Below are positions 1 to 7,904 of a stretch of DNA of 37,121 nucleotides, in pieces; the first letter of the stretch is position 1; every line of letters starts with the position of its first letter. The position numbers and the translations under genes are program-made. This stretch comes from Deinococcus sp. (GTDB lineage: Bacteria > Deinococcota > Deinococci > Deinococcales > Deinococcaceae), in the NCBI RefSeq assembly GCF_030523985.1, contig NZ_JAUNHK010000011.1, positions 4,850 to 41,970 on the forward strand, in the 5' to 3' direction. Under the pieces are notes generated by a model, which saw only the letters and a list, made by a program, of their open reading frames with translations, was not told the DNA's origin and searched no databases.

Positions 1-119
1 TGTTCCAGTTGAGCGGCGACGGCCCGCACGTCTGCGCCCTCGGGCACGTCCAGCACAAGTTCTTCCAGGCCCAGTTCCCGGCGCAGGCGGGCAAAAAACA
101 CGGCGCGAATCTGCATCAT
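1..119 (-). CDS. moaD: Molybdopterin synthase small subunit MoaD-like (ubiquitin fold), partial
   Basis: Only the first 39 or so residues are inside the window; the gene runs off the left edge. The N-terminus (MQIRAVFFARLRRELGLEEL) is typical of the beta-grasp MoaD/ThiS fold, in which a C-terminal Gly-Gly carries sulfur for molybdopterin synthesis; that end is not visible. Two ATG codons stand in a row (117-119 and 114-116). The first overlaps the TGA of the upstream thioesterase, so the two genes are translationally coupled in one minus-strand unit. It could also be another small sulfur carrier such as ThiS, but the FFARLRRELG segment favours MoaD. Confidence 0.7.
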   Translation of the reverse strand, partial: MMQIRAVFFARLRRELGLEELVLDVPEGADVRAVAAQLE

Positions 120-550
120 TGCACCTGCCCACTCGCCTGATGCTCGGCCCAGCGGCGGCGCAGGTCTTCAAAACCCGCGTCTATCTTGCCCTGGGGCAGC
201 ACGACTTGCGTGGTGGTGCCGTGCCCGATTTCGTCTCCGAGTTCGTTGACGGCCACCATGCGGGCGTGAATGCGCCGCCCTTCCTGCTTTTCAAAGGTCG
301 CCGTGACCGTCACCCCCATCCCCGGCAGCGCCGAAGCGGTGTGAAAGACCTCCACCTGCGAACCGATGCCGCCGTCGCCTTCTTCGAGGTGGGGCAAGAT
401 GATTTTGCGCCCGGCTTCCTCGAAATGCTTCGCCATCCAGTAGGTCGCGTAGACCGGGTGAACCTTGCCCAGTTCGCCAAAATCCACCGTCATGTCATCG
501 GTGACCGTCACGGTCAGGGTTTGGGTAAAGCCTTCGGGAATGCGGCGCAT
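116..550 (-). CDS. Hotdog-fold thioesterase (FlK-like/COG5496 type)
   Basis: A 144-residue cytoplasmic protein that looks like a single hotdog domain. Residues around 15-45 carry a VTVTDDMTVDFGEL segment followed by a helix (ATYWMAKHFEEAGRK). The second half has the strand pattern GSQVEVFHTASALPGMGVTVTA and ends IGHGTTTQVVL, which matches the FlK-like predicted thioesterases (hydrolysis of acyl-CoA thioesters; substrate not predictable). I chose the start at 550 rather than a longer frame because a TACGCT -10 box lies at 557-562, exactly six bases upstream, the leaderless arrangement seen across the window. It is divergent from the YihY gene and its TGA overlaps the moaD-like ATG. Confidence 0.75.
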   Translation of the reverse strand: MRRIPEGFTQTLTVTVTDDMTVDFGELGKVHPVYATYWMAKHFEEAGRKIILPHLEEGDGGIGSQVEVFHTASALPGMGVTVTATFEKQEGRRIHARMVAVNELGDEIGHGTTTQVVLPQGKIDAGFEDLRRRWAEHQASGQVQ

Positions 551-556
551 GGGGAC

Positions 557-579
557 AGCGTAGCAAGGCAGTTTAGACT
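557..579. promoter_or_regulatory. Divergent leaderless promoters for thioesterase and YihY genes
   Basis: In the 36-base gap, TACGCT (minus strand, 557-562) sits six bases before the thioesterase ATG, and TAGACT (plus strand, 574-579) sits seven bases before the YihY ATG. A GGGACA at 552-557, 16 bases before TAGACT, could serve as a -35 for the plus gene. The promoters are nested, so both transcripts probably start at or next to their start codons. Confidence 0.6.
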
Positions 580-586
580 GCGTTCT

Positions 587-1825
587 ATGACCGTGACTCC
601 ATCCCCAGGTTCGCTGCGCGGCGCGGCCCCCAAAAAGATGACGGCGGGCGACCTGTTCGGCCTGATTGGTGATTCTGCCAAGGCGTTCGGACAGGACAAG
701 GCCCCCCGGCTCGCCGCCGCCATCTCGTACTACGCCATTTCCAGCCTCGCGCCGCTGCTGCTGTTTGCCGTGGCGGTCGCCGGGTTTTTCCTGAGTGACC
801 CGGCGGTGGCCGACAAGCTGTTCGGCCCCGAAGGAAGTGTGGCGCAGAGCGTGGGCAAAGACGCCGCCGAATTCCTCCGGGGTCTGGTCAGCAATCCCGA
901 CAGCATCCGCAAAGGCTCCATCGTGGCGACGGTGGTGGCCTTTATCGTGACCTTCATGGGGGCGACGGGTCTGTTCGTGCAGCTTCAAGACGCCCTCAAC
1001 TCCATGTGGGGCGCTGACCCCGGCCCACCCCAGGGCATTGCCAACATCGTCAAGACCCGCCTGATCGCCTTTGTCCTGATTCTGGGCATCGGGCTGGTGC
1101 TGATGCTGTTTCTGGCGCTCAACACCTGGCTCTCGGCCCTGGCCCAGACGCTGGGCGAATCGCTGGGCATCGGGGCCGTGCTGGTGCGGGTGGGCACCTT
1201 CGTGCTGTCGGCGCTGCTGCTGACCCCCGTGTTCGCCGCCATTTTCAAATTCCTGCCCTCCGTCAAACTGGAATGGCGTGAAGTGCTGGTCGGCGGGGCG
1301 ATTACCGCCGTGCTGTTTTCCATCGGTCAGATTCTGATCGGCATTTACTTTGGCCGGGCCGCGCCTGGAAGTGCCTTCGGAGCCGCTGGCGCCTTGGTCG
1401 CGCTGCTGGCGTGGATCTACTACAGCTCCATGATTTTCTTCTTCGGGGCCGAGGCCACCTGGGTCTACTCGCAGAAATTCGGTTCGTCGGCGGGCGGCGC
1501 AGGCAACACCGCCAAGAAGGCTGCGCTGGCCGAACAGGGCGCTCAAGTGGACACCAAGCCGGGTCAGCAGGAACTCGAAGCCCAGGCCGAAGCGCTGCGC
1601 AAGGGCCAGCCCATCCGCGACCACCGGGGCCGCGTGGTTCGCACCGGGGGCGCACGTCCGGTGCCGCTGACCACCATGCCCCGCCCCGGCAGTGCGCCGA
1701 CCCGTTCGGGCAAGCTGCTTCCCAACGTTCTCGCCGCTGTCTGGAATGCCTTCGCCGCCATTCTCGCCGTGCCGACGGTGCTGATTCTGGGCCTGTTCGG
1801 GCTGGGCAAGGACAAGCGCCGCTAA
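587..1825 (+). CDS. YihY/BrkB family inner-membrane protein
   Basis: A 412-residue integral membrane protein of the YihY/virulence factor BrkB (UPF0761) family. The family signature begins near residue 45 (APRLAAAISYYAISSLAPLLL), followed by further hydrophobic segments including FMGATGLFVQLQDALNSMWG, VLILGIGLVLMLFLAL and a late ALVALLAWIYYSSMIFFFGAE stretch. After residue 300 comes an unusual hydrophilic tail of about 70 residues rich in Ala, Gly, Gln and Arg, then a short final hydrophobic stretch ending in charged residues. Members were once called ribonuclease BN, but that activity belongs to another protein; the real function is unknown. The start at 587 rather than further upstream is supported by the TAGACT box seven bases before it. 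Confidence 0.85.
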   Translation: MTVTPSPGSLRGAAPKKMTAGDLFGLIGDSAKAFGQDKAPRLAAAISYYAISSLAPLLLFAVAVAGFFLSDPAVADKLFGPEGSVAQSVGKDAAEFLRGLVSNPDSIRKGSIVATVVAFIVTFMGATGLFVQLQDALNSMWGADPGPPQGIANIVKTRLIAFVLILGIGLVLMLFLALNTWLSALAQTLGESLGIGAVLVRVGTFVLSALLLTPVFAAIFKFLPSVKLEWREVLVGGAITAVLFSIGQILIGIYFGRAAPGSAFGAAGALVALLAWIYYSSMIFFFGAEATWVYSQKFGSSAGGAGNTAKKAALAEQGAQVDTKPGQQELEAQAEALRKGQPIRDHRGRVVRTGGARPVPLTTMPRPGSAPTRSGKLLPNVLAAVWNAFAAILAVPTVLILGLFGLGKDKRR

Positions 1826-1834
1826 GCCGCTACC

Positions 1835-1879
1835 AAAGGAAACTCCCCCGGTGCTATGCAGGCCGGGGGAATTTCCTTT
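1835..1879. terminator. Bidirectional hairpin terminator
   Basis: Arms AAAGGAAA-c-TCCCCCGG (1835-1851) and CCGGGGGA-a-TTTCCTTT (1863-1879) form 16 paired bases around one mismatch with an 11-base loop. The T- and A-rich outer arms supply a U-tract in both directions. It lies between the converging YihY and binding-protein genes. Confidence 0.8.
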
Positions 1880-1892
1880 GACTCTTAGATCA

Positions 1893-2654
1893 TTACTTGC
1901 AGCGAATGTCTTCGCCGAAATATTTCTCGGAAAGTTTCTTGTAGCTGCCGTCGCTCTGGACCTTTTTCAGGGCCTCGTTGATGCCCGTGACCAGGGTCTT
2001 GTTGCCTTTCTGGAGGGCGATGCCGATTTTTTCCTGGAAGATGAGCTGCCCGACCTGAACCTTGCCGCCGGTCTTCTTGCGGGCTTCGAGGGCCACGAAG
2101 CGGTCGGTGATGAACGCCTCGGTGCGCCCGGCCATCAGGGCCTGAAGGGCGTCGGTGTTGTTGGGGTAGGTCTGCACCCGGCCCAGTCCCGGCAGGCTGC
2201 GGGCGCGGGTGGCGTAGGTGGTGCCGAGCTGCACGGCGACTTTCTTGCCCTTCAGGTCAGCCACCGTCTTGGGGCCGCCCGTCTTGCTGAGTACCACGCC
2301 GCCCGAGCAGTAGTGGGGGTTGGCGAAGTCCACCGCCTTCTGGCGCTCGGGCGTGATGCCGTGCGAGGCGATGACCATGTCGTAGCGGCCCTGTCCCAGC
2401 CCGATCAGCAGGGTGTCGAAGGACGAGGTCTTCCACTGCACCTTGACCCCCAGTTGCTTGGCGAGCAGTTCGGCCAGTTCGGCCTCGAAGCCCACGATGT
2501 TCTTGCCCTGGGTGTAGGTGAAGGGGGGGTAGGTCGGCTCGGTGGCGACGATCAGGGTGCCCGCCTTCTTGATGCTTGCCAGGTCACGCGCCGATGCCGA
2601 GGCCCCGAGGGCGAGAGCGGCGAGAACCACGGTATGCACAGACTTCAACTTCAT
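1893..2654 (-). CDS. Periplasmic amino-acid-binding protein of an ABC transporter
   Basis: A 253-residue type II solute-binding protein (SBP_bac_3/GlnH-HisJ family). It has an N-terminal signal peptide of about 22 residues ending ASA-R. The family signatures are TLIVATEPTYPPFTY near residue 35, GFEAELAELLAKQLGV, and DMVIASHGITPERQKAVDFANPHY. A second lobe begins LKGKKVAVQLGTTY and the domain returns at the C-terminus (LKKVQSDGSYKKLSEKYFG). It should capture a polar amino acid outside the membrane and deliver it to a permease, but no permease or ATPase gene is next to it. The start at 2654 is fixed by TAGCCT (2661-2666) six bases upstream, which implies a leaderless transcript. Confidence 0.88.
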   Translation of the reverse strand: MKLKSVHTVVLAALALGASASARDLASIKKAGTLIVATEPTYPPFTYTQGKNIVGFEAELAELLAKQLGVKVQWKTSSFDTLLIGLGQGRYDMVIASHGITPERQKAVDFANPHYCSGGVVLSKTGGPKTVADLKGKKVAVQLGTTYATRARSLPGLGRVQTYPNNTDALQALMAGRTEAFITDRFVALEARKKTGGKVQVGQLIFQEKIGIALQKGNKTLVTGINEALKKVQSDGSYKKLSEKYFGEDIRCK

Positions 2655-2710
2655 GCAGGCAGGCTAGCGCACCTGTCTGACGGGGGGCTGAGAGAAGGGT
2701 CATGTCAAGG

Positions 2711-2751
2711 TCATCCACCATGCCGGGACAGAAGCGGGGCATGGTGGATGA
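2711..2751 (-). terminator. Hairpin downstream of glnS (14-bp perfect stem)
   Basis: TCATCCACCATGCC (2711-2724) and GGCATGGTGGATGA (2738-2751) are perfect complements around a 13-base loop. It lies between the glnS stop and the start of the binding-protein gene. No U-tract follows on either strand, so it may be a transcript-end or processing structure rather than a classical intrinsic terminator. Confidence 0.45.
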
Positions 2752-2792
2752 AGTGACAGGGAGTGCAGCTTTATGCAGGCGGGCTGTATGCC

Positions 2793-5228
2793 TCAGGCCA
2801 GCGCGGCCTTCAGGGCTTCGGCGAGCTGCTGCGGGTCGGCCTTGCCGCCAGTGGCCCGCATGACCTGCCCGGTGAAAAAGCCCAGCAGCGCGGTCTTGCC
2901 GCTCCGGTAGGCGTCCACCTTGTCGGCGTTGGCGCTCAGGACTTCGGCCACGGCTTGCTGGAGGGCCTCGGCACTCAGGCCCGCATTCAGGCCCTCACGC
3001 TCGATGATGTCCAGCGGCGCGTCCCCGGTGGCGGCGGCACGGGCGAGCGCGTCACGGGCGACGCGGGCAGGCAGTCGGCCTTCCGCGTACTGCGCGGCGA
3101 GGGGGGCGAGGTCGGCGGCCTTCACCTTGACCGTGCCGGAACGCAGGCCCGCCACCAGTTCATTGACCGTCCACGAGGCGACCTGCCCGAAGGTGGTGTC
3201 CTGCACGGCCCCCGCCAGGAACGCCAGCAGCGCGGGGTCTTTGGCGACGGTGCGGGCGTCCCCTTCGGCGGCCCCCAGCGCGGTCAGGCGGCTGAATTCG
3301 GCGTCCTGTTCGGGGGTCAGCGGCTGAGCTTTGGCGGGCGCGTCAGAAGACCCCTCACCCCTAGCTTCGCTAGGCCCTCTCCCCTTGGTAGAGGGTCTGC
3401 TTTCCGCCTTCTGCCTTCCGTCTTCTGCCTTCTGCGTTTCCTTTGCCCAGGCGTCTTTCAGCGTGATAATTCGCCCGAAGACCAGCGCGTCCTCGCGGCT
3501 GTCCACCGGGTCACGCCAGAAATAGCCCTGCCGCTCGAACTGGTAGCGGGTGTCTGCGGGGTCGCCTGCCACGCTCGGTTCCACGAAGCCTTTGCGAATC
3601 TGCAAGCTGTTCGGCGTCAGGTAGCGCATAAAGCCTTCGCTGACGGGGGCTTCTTCGTGTTCAGCATCGTGTTCGGACGGCCCCGCGCTGTCGTCGTCCA
3701 GTTCTTCGTTGTCGCCTTCGGGGTGCGGCACGCGGAACAGGCGGTCATAGAGGCGAAACTCGGCGGGCAGGCCATGTTCGGCGCTGACCCAGTGAATCAC
3801 GCCTTTGGCGCTCGCTTCCTCGTCCAGCAGCGTGGCGTTGATGTGGGTGACTTTGCCGTCCGCATCAGTGGCGAACTCGTCGGCGCGGATGATGCCCGCC
3901 CCGCGCAGGCGCACCGTGCCGCCGGGGGTCAGGCGCTTGAAACCTTTGGGGGGCTCGGCCTCGAAGTCGCTGCGCTCAATGTAGATTTCGCGGGTGAGCA
4001 GCACGTCGCGCACGGCCTGTTCGGGGTTGACCCGTTCACCGCTGGGCATTCCGACCAAACCGTCGGGCGAGTCGCGCACCACGTCATAGGGCCAGTAGGG
4101 CAGGCTCAGCGTTTGCGGCGCGTCCAGGTTGGTGAGTGTCACGCGCAGAGGCTCCAGCACCGCCATCACGCGGGGGGCGCGGTGGTTGAGGTCGTCGCGC
4201 ACGGCGTTTTCGTACACGGCGAGGTCAACCGTGCGGTTGGTGCGGTTCACGCCGATTTGGGAGGCGAAGGCCCGCATCGCTTCGGGCGTCACCCCCAGAC
4301 GGCGCTGGGCGCGGAGCGTGGGCATACGCGGGTCGTCCCAGCCGCTGACTTTGCCTTCCTGCACGAGCTGGCGCAGCTTGCGCTTGCTGGTAATCGTGTA
4401 TTCCAGCCCGCGCCGCCCGAATTCGTACTGATGGGGGCGGGGGTCGAAGCCCAGTTTCTCCATCAGCCAGTCGTAGATGGCGCGGTTGTCGATGAATTCC
4501 AGGCTGCACATGGAATGGGTGACGCCTTCAATCGCGTCTTGCAGCGGGTGTTCAAAGTCGTAGGCGGGGTAGATGCACCACTTGTCGCCCGTGCGAAAGT
4601 GTGGCTTGTTGACGATGCGGTACAGCACCGGGTCGCGCAGCTTGATGTTCGGCGCGGAGAGGTCGATTTTGGCCCGCAGGACGTGTTCGCCGTCGCCAAA
4701 CTCGCCCGCCTTCATGCGGCGCAGCAGGTCCAGGTTTTCTTCCACGCTGCGCTCACGGTAGGGGCTGGGCGTGCCGGGGGTGGTGGCGTTGCCACGCAGA
4801 CGCGACATTTCCTCGGCGCTCACGCTGTCCACGTAGGCGTCGCCCTGCCGGATCAGTTGCTCGGCGTACTCGTAGTAACGGTCAAAATAGTCGCTGGCGT
4901 AGTAGAAATGCTCGCCCCAGTCCAGGCCCAGCCACTTCAGGTCGTCGGCCATGCTGTCCACGAATTCCTGCTGGGCCAGTTCGGGGTTGGTGTCGTCCAT
5001 CCGCAGGTTGAACTGCCCGCCGTACTGCTGCGCCGTGTTGAAGTCCAGCAGGCTGGCAAAGACATGCCCCAGGTGCGCATAGCCACTGGGGTCGGGTGGA
5101 AAGCGGGTCACGATTTTGGTGTACTTGCCGCTCGCCAGGTCTTTTTCAATGATTTCGGTAATGAAGTTGGGAGCCACCAACGGGGCGTCCGTTTCAGCAG
5201 GTGCAGGGGGCTTGGGCGTGTCGGTCAT
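2793..5228 (-). CDS. glnS: Glutaminyl-tRNA synthetase with C-terminal YqeY/GatB-tail domain
   Basis: An 811-residue class I synthetase that charges tRNA-Gln with glutamine. The catalytic domain has the HIGH-like motif PSGYAHLGH at residues 47-55 and a KMSKS-like TSKRK at about 280-284. The two anticodon-binding beta-barrels follow to about residue 570. After a charged low-complexity linker (about 590-635) comes a helical YqeY/GatB-tail domain (about 640-811, with LAAQYAEGRLPARVARDALA and ending TGGKADPQQLAEALKAAL). This GlnRS-YqeY chimera is a known Deinococcus feature; the extra domain helps bind tRNA-Gln. The linker is encoded by repeat DNA (3399-3440). The start at 5228 is six bases from a TATTCT box (5235-5240), so the mRNA is probably leaderless. 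Confidence 0.95.
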   Translation of the reverse strand: MTDTPKPPAPAETDAPLVAPNFITEIIEKDLASGKYTKIVTRFPPDPSGYAHLGHVFASLLDFNTAQQYGGQFNLRMDDTNPELAQQEFVDSMADDLKWLGLDWGEHFYYASDYFDRYYEYAEQLIRQGDAYVDSVSAEEMSRLRGNATTPGTPSPYRERSVEENLDLLRRMKAGEFGDGEHVLRAKIDLSAPNIKLRDPVLYRIVNKPHFRTGDKWCIYPAYDFEHPLQDAIEGVTHSMCSLEFIDNRAIYDWLMEKLGFDPRPHQYEFGRRGLEYTITSKRKLRQLVQEGKVSGWDDPRMPTLRAQRRLGVTPEAMRAFASQIGVNRTNRTVDLAVYENAVRDDLNHRAPRVMAVLEPLRVTLTNLDAPQTLSLPYWPYDVVRDSPDGLVGMPSGERVNPEQAVRDVLLTREIYIERSDFEAEPPKGFKRLTPGGTVRLRGAGIIRADEFATDADGKVTHINATLLDEEASAKGVIHWVSAEHGLPAEFRLYDRLFRVPHPEGDNEELDDDSAGPSEHDAEHEEAPVSEGFMRYLTPNSLQIRKGFVEPSVAGDPADTRYQFERQGYFWRDPVDSREDALVFGRIITLKDAWAKETQKAEDGRQKAESRPSTKGRGPSEARGEGSSDAPAKAQPLTPEQDAEFSRLTALGAAEGDARTVAKDPALLAFLAGAVQDTTFGQVASWTVNELVAGLRSGTVKVKAADLAPLAAQYAEGRLPARVARDALARAAATGDAPLDIIEREGLNAGLSAEALQQAVAEVLSANADKVDAYRSGKTALLGFFTGQVMRATGGKADPQQLAEALKAALA
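3399..3440. repeat. Degenerate 7-bp tandem repeat inside glnS
   Basis: Six in-phase heptamers (GCTTTCC, GCCTTCT, GCCTTCC, GTCTTCT, GCCTTCT, GCGTTTC) run through the coding region. Because 7 is not a multiple of 3, three units give a 21-base, 7-residue peptide repeat on the coding strand (QKAEDGR then QKAESR). Just beside it, 3351-3395 holds two CCCC tracts seven bases apart (3351 and 3358) and a CCTAGC-ttc-GCTAGG inverted repeat. The whole 3351-3440 block encodes the interdomain linker of GlnRS. Confidence 0.75.
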
Positions 5229-5260
5229 GGCGTCAGAATACGCGCTGCGGTGCGGGTCAA

Positions 5261-5872
5261 TCAGCCGCCTTGCCCCTGCTCGCGCTTGCGCCGAATGAAC
5301 CAGACGATGGCCCCCACGACGACCACGCCCAGGATGATTTTGGAGGCAGGCCCCACGTACTGCTCAACCCGGTCATAGTTTTCGCCCAGGGCGTACCCGG
5401 CGTAGGCGAGCGCCGCGCTCCACAGCGCCGAACCGATGGCCGAGTAGATGAGGAACTTGGGCAGCGGCATTTCGCTCATGCCCGCAGGCAGGCTCAGCAG
5501 ACTGCGGATGCCCGGCACCATGCGCCCAAACAGCACCGCTTTGGTGCCGTGACGGTCAAACCAATCGTCGGCCTTTTTGATGTCCTTACCGCTCAGGGTC
5601 AGCCATTTGCCGTGCTTGTCGGCCCAGGCCACCAGTTTGTCTTCACCGAAGGCGCGGCCTATGTAGTACAGCGGCAGCGTGCCGATGACACTGCCGAGCG
5701 TGCCCATCAGAATCACCATGCCGAGCGTCATGTCGCCCCGCGCCGCCGCGAAGCCCGCCGAGGGCATGATGAGTTCGCTGGGAATGGGCGGAAAGACGTT
5801 TTCCAGAATCATCAGCAGCAGGATGCCCAGGTAGCCCATGCTGTCCATCAGGTTTTGAATCCACTCGGTCAT
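5261..5872 (-). CDS. DedA family membrane protein
   Basis: A 203-residue DedA/VTT-domain protein of the cytoplasmic membrane. It shows the family motif ENVFPPIPSELIMP near residue 25 and the second conserved block FGRMVPGIRSLLSLPAGM near residue 118. Hydrophobic segments flank both, and a basic C-terminal tail ends in RRKREQGQGG. DedA proteins move or flip lipids such as undecaprenyl phosphate and support membrane energetics; the substrate here is unknown. A TAGGCT box (5883-5888, minus strand) lies 10 bases before the ATG. The gene lies 32 bases upstream of glnS, which has its own promoter, and is divergent from the HAD gene. Confidence 0.88.
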   Translation of the reverse strand: MTEWIQNLMDSMGYLGILLLMILENVFPPIPSELIMPSAGFAAARGDMTLGMVILMGTLGSVIGTLPLYYIGRAFGEDKLVAWADKHGKWLTLSGKDIKKADDWFDRHGTKAVLFGRMVPGIRSLLSLPAGMSEMPLPKFLIYSAIGSALWSAALAYAGYALGENYDRVEQYVGPASKIILGVVVVGAIVWFIRRKREQGQGG

Positions 5873-5908
5873 ATCAGGTCACAGCCTACGCGCCCTCCCC
5901 CCGGTGCA

Positions 5909-5970
5909 GGCGTCAGCCGAAAGGATGACTTCAGGTCGCCTTAGCCTGGGCCGGTTCCGGCGCTGACGCC
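5909..5970. repeat. 9-bp inverted repeat in the DedA/HAD intergenic region
   Basis: GGCGTCAGC (5909-5917) and GCTGACGCC (5962-5970) are perfect inverted copies 44 bases apart. The right arm lies eight bases upstream of the TAGACT -10 box of the HAD gene (5978-5983). It could be a regulator site pair or a weak stem. Confidence 0.4.
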
Positions 5971-5989
5971 GCGCTCCTAGACTGCGGAC

Positions 5990-6658
5990 ATGACTGCCGT
6001 TTCTCTTCCTGCGGGCCTGCGGGCCATCGTCTTCGACTTCGACGGCACCATTCTGGACACCGAAACCCGCGAGTTTCACCACTGGCAGGAGCTTTACCGC
6101 TCGCACGGGCGCGAACTGTCCCTGACCGACTGGCAGCGCGGCGTCGGCACCTGGGACGCCTTCGACCCCTGGGCCGGGCTGCCCGAACAGGTGCAGGCTG
6201 ACCGGGAAAACGTGCGCTCACGGCTACACGACACCATCGTGGCGGACATCGCCGGGCAGGACTTGCGCCCCGGCGTGCGGGCGGTGCTGGAGGGGGTGCG
6301 GGAAGCGGGATTGCGCCTCGCCCTGGCGACCAGCAGTGACCGCGCCTGGGTGACACGCTGGATGGAGCAGCACGACCTCGCGCCCCTCTTTGAAGTGATG
6401 GCGACCCGTGACGATGTGCGCCGCGTCAAGCCCGACCCGGAGCTTTATCTGCTCGCCGCCGAGCGGTTGGGCCTGCGCCCGGAGGAGTGTCTGGCGGTGG
6501 AAGACTCTTTCAATGGCGCGACCGCTGCCGTCGCTGCCGGAATGCGGCTGGTCGTCGTGCCCAACGACGTGACGCGCACCCAGCCGTTCCCGCCGGAATG
6601 GCGCAAGTTGGAAGACGGCTATGCGGGCGGGCTAGCGGCTCTGCTGCGCCTGTTCTGA
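5990..6658 (+). CDS. HAD-superfamily hydrolase (beta-phosphoglucomutase/phosphatase-like)
   Basis: A 222-residue cytoplasmic HAD subfamily I enzyme with a helical cap. The nucleophile loop is VFDFDGTILDTE with Asp16 (nucleophile) and Asp18. Motif II is LALATSSD near residue 102, the lysine is in RRVKPDPELYLLAAERLG, and the acidic pair is in ECLAVEDSFNGATAAVAAGM. It probably dephosphorylates or isomerises a small sugar phosphate; the substrate cannot be read from sequence. TAGACT at 5978-5983 lies six bases before the ATG, so the transcript is probably leaderless. Its last 27 bases overlap the end of the converging MFS transporter gene. Confidence 0.85.
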   Translation: MTAVSLPAGLRAIVFDFDGTILDTETREFHHWQELYRSHGRELSLTDWQRGVGTWDAFDPWAGLPEQVQADRENVRSRLHDTIVADIAGQDLRPGVRAVLEGVREAGLRLALATSSDRAWVTRWMEQHDLAPLFEVMATRDDVRRVKPDPELYLLAAERLGLRPEECLAVEDSFNGATAAVAAGMRLVVVPNDVTRTQPFPPEWRKLEDGYAGGLAALLRLF

Positions 6659-7846
6659 CGCCTGCTCCGGCTGGCCTGAAGTCCGAATCATCCTGAACGC
6701 CACTCCCCCCAACCCCGCCACCAGCGCCGCGCCCAGCACCGCCAGCCCCAGCGACGGGGCCAGCCCGAAGCGGTACGCCAGAAACCCGATGAGGGGCGGC
6801 CCCAGCAAAAAGCCGCCGTAGCCGATGGTGGCGACCTGGGCGATGCCACGACCATGCAGAGCGTGACCCGCTGCGCCGTACATGACCGGAACCACGTTGC
6901 TCAGGCCCAGGCCCGACAGCGCAAAGCCCAGGGTGGCGAGGGCGGGCGAGGGCAGCAGCAGCGCCAGCCCCAGCCCCAGCGCCGAGAGCAGCGCCCCGCC
7001 GCGCACCAATGCCTCGTCACCGAAACGGGCGCGGGTCTGGTCGCCGAACCAGCGGCCCAGCGTCATGGTGGCGACAAAGGCCGCGTAGCCGATGCCCGCC
7101 TGTCCACCCGGTAGCTTCAGCACGTCGTGGAAATACAGCGCCGCCCAGTCGTAATGGGCACCCTCGGAGAGCATCCCCAGAAAGCACAGCGCCCCCAGCA
7201 GCAGCACGGCGGGGGAGAGGGCCGGGCCAGTTCGTGCCGCCGCTGCCGCGCTGTCATCGAAATGGGCTGGGTCGGGCAGCAACCGCCGCCCCGCCCACAG
7301 TGCCGCCAGCGCCGAGAGCAGCGCCACCCCGCCCGCGTGCGCCAGCATCGGCACTCGCCCGACCAGCAGCGTGCCCAGCAGCGCCCCCAGCACCCCGCCC
7401 AGACTGAAATAGGCATGCAGGCGGCTCATGATGGGTCGTCCCAGCGCCTTTTCCACCGTCACGCCCTGCGCGTTCATGGACACGTCCAGCGCCCCGTTCA
7501 GAAAACCCAGCAGGGCCAGCATCGACACCAGGGCGCTCAAATTCGGCGCCAGAAACGGCAGCGCCAGTGCCAGCATCACCAGCGGGGCCAGCCGCGCCGT
7601 GACCCGGTGGCTGCCCGTGCGGGCAATCCAGCTCCCGGTCAGCGGCATGGACACCAGACTGCCCAGGCCCACCGCCAGCAGCGCCCCGCCCACCTGCGCG
7701 TCGGTCAGGCCCAGCGCCGTGCGGACGCCCGGAATGTTGACCGCCCAGGTCGCAAACAGCATCCCGTTGAGCAAAAAGACGACATTGACGGCGACGCGGG
7801 CCTGCTCAGCGGCGGGGTGGAGGGGGGAAGAGACGGCTTGGGTCAT
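6632..7846 (-). CDS. MFS transporter, YbjJ-like
   Basis: A 404-residue major facilitator with about 12 hydrophobic segments. The start at 7846 rather than 7876 is preferred because AAGGAG (7854-7859) lies seven bases before it. The block DVSMNAQGVTVEKALGRPIMSRLHAYFSLGG near residue 105 resembles E. coli YbjJ-type transporters, a family with poorly defined substrates related to sugar permeases. It is divergent from a LacI-family regulator across a 70-base gap that holds a candidate operator, so that regulator probably controls it. The 3' end overlaps the HAD gene by 27 bases on the opposite strand. E. coli ybjJ also neighbours a HAD phosphatase gene (ybjI), which hints at a shared pathway. Confidence 0.82.
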   Translation of the reverse strand: MTQAVSSPLHPAAEQARVAVNVVFLLNGMLFATWAVNIPGVRTALGLTDAQVGGALLAVGLGSLVSMPLTGSWIARTGSHRVTARLAPLVMLALALPFLAPNLSALVSMLALLGFLNGALDVSMNAQGVTVEKALGRPIMSRLHAYFSLGGVLGALLGTLLVGRVPMLAHAGGVALLSALAALWAGRRLLPDPAHFDDSAAAAARTGPALSPAVLLLGALCFLGMLSEGAHYDWAALYFHDVLKLPGGQAGIGYAAFVATMTLGRWFGDQTRARFGDEALVRGGALLSALGLGLALLLPSPALATLGFALSGLGLSNVVPVMYGAAGHALHGRGIAQVATIGYGGFLLGPPLIGFLAYRFGLAPSLGLAVLGAALVAGLGGVAFRMIRTSGQPEQASEQAQQSR

Positions 7847-7876
7847 GGGGTGGCTCCTTGAGTGGCGGCAGGCCAT

Positions 7877-7890
7877 CTGAAACGATTTAG
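7877..7890. promoter_or_regulatory. Candidate LacI-family operator
   Basis: CTGAAA-CG-ATTTAG is an imperfect palindrome with a central CG and 4 of 6 bases symmetric per half, the usual form of LacI/PurR-type sites. It sits between the divergent MFS and lacI-type genes and ends 14 bases upstream of the regulator's TAGCAT box, where a -35 would be expected. A protein bound here would block the regulator promoter and probably the MFS promoter too. Confidence 0.5.
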
Positions 7891-7904
7891 ACGGCGGCGT
7901 GCGT

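Noticed and set aside
119..586. Upstream extension of the YihY protein
   Set aside because: The frame is open to 119 but runs antisense through the thioesterase gene; the leaderless box at 574-579 and the family start support 587.
551..1624. Upstream extension of the hotdog thioesterase
   Set aside because: The extension is antisense to the YihY gene and low in complexity; the TACGCT box at 557-562 supports the start at 550.
2652..2785. ATGCAGGC-GGCT direct repeat either side of the glnS hairpin
   Set aside because: It is only 13 bases with one mismatch, with no other sign of an inserted element.
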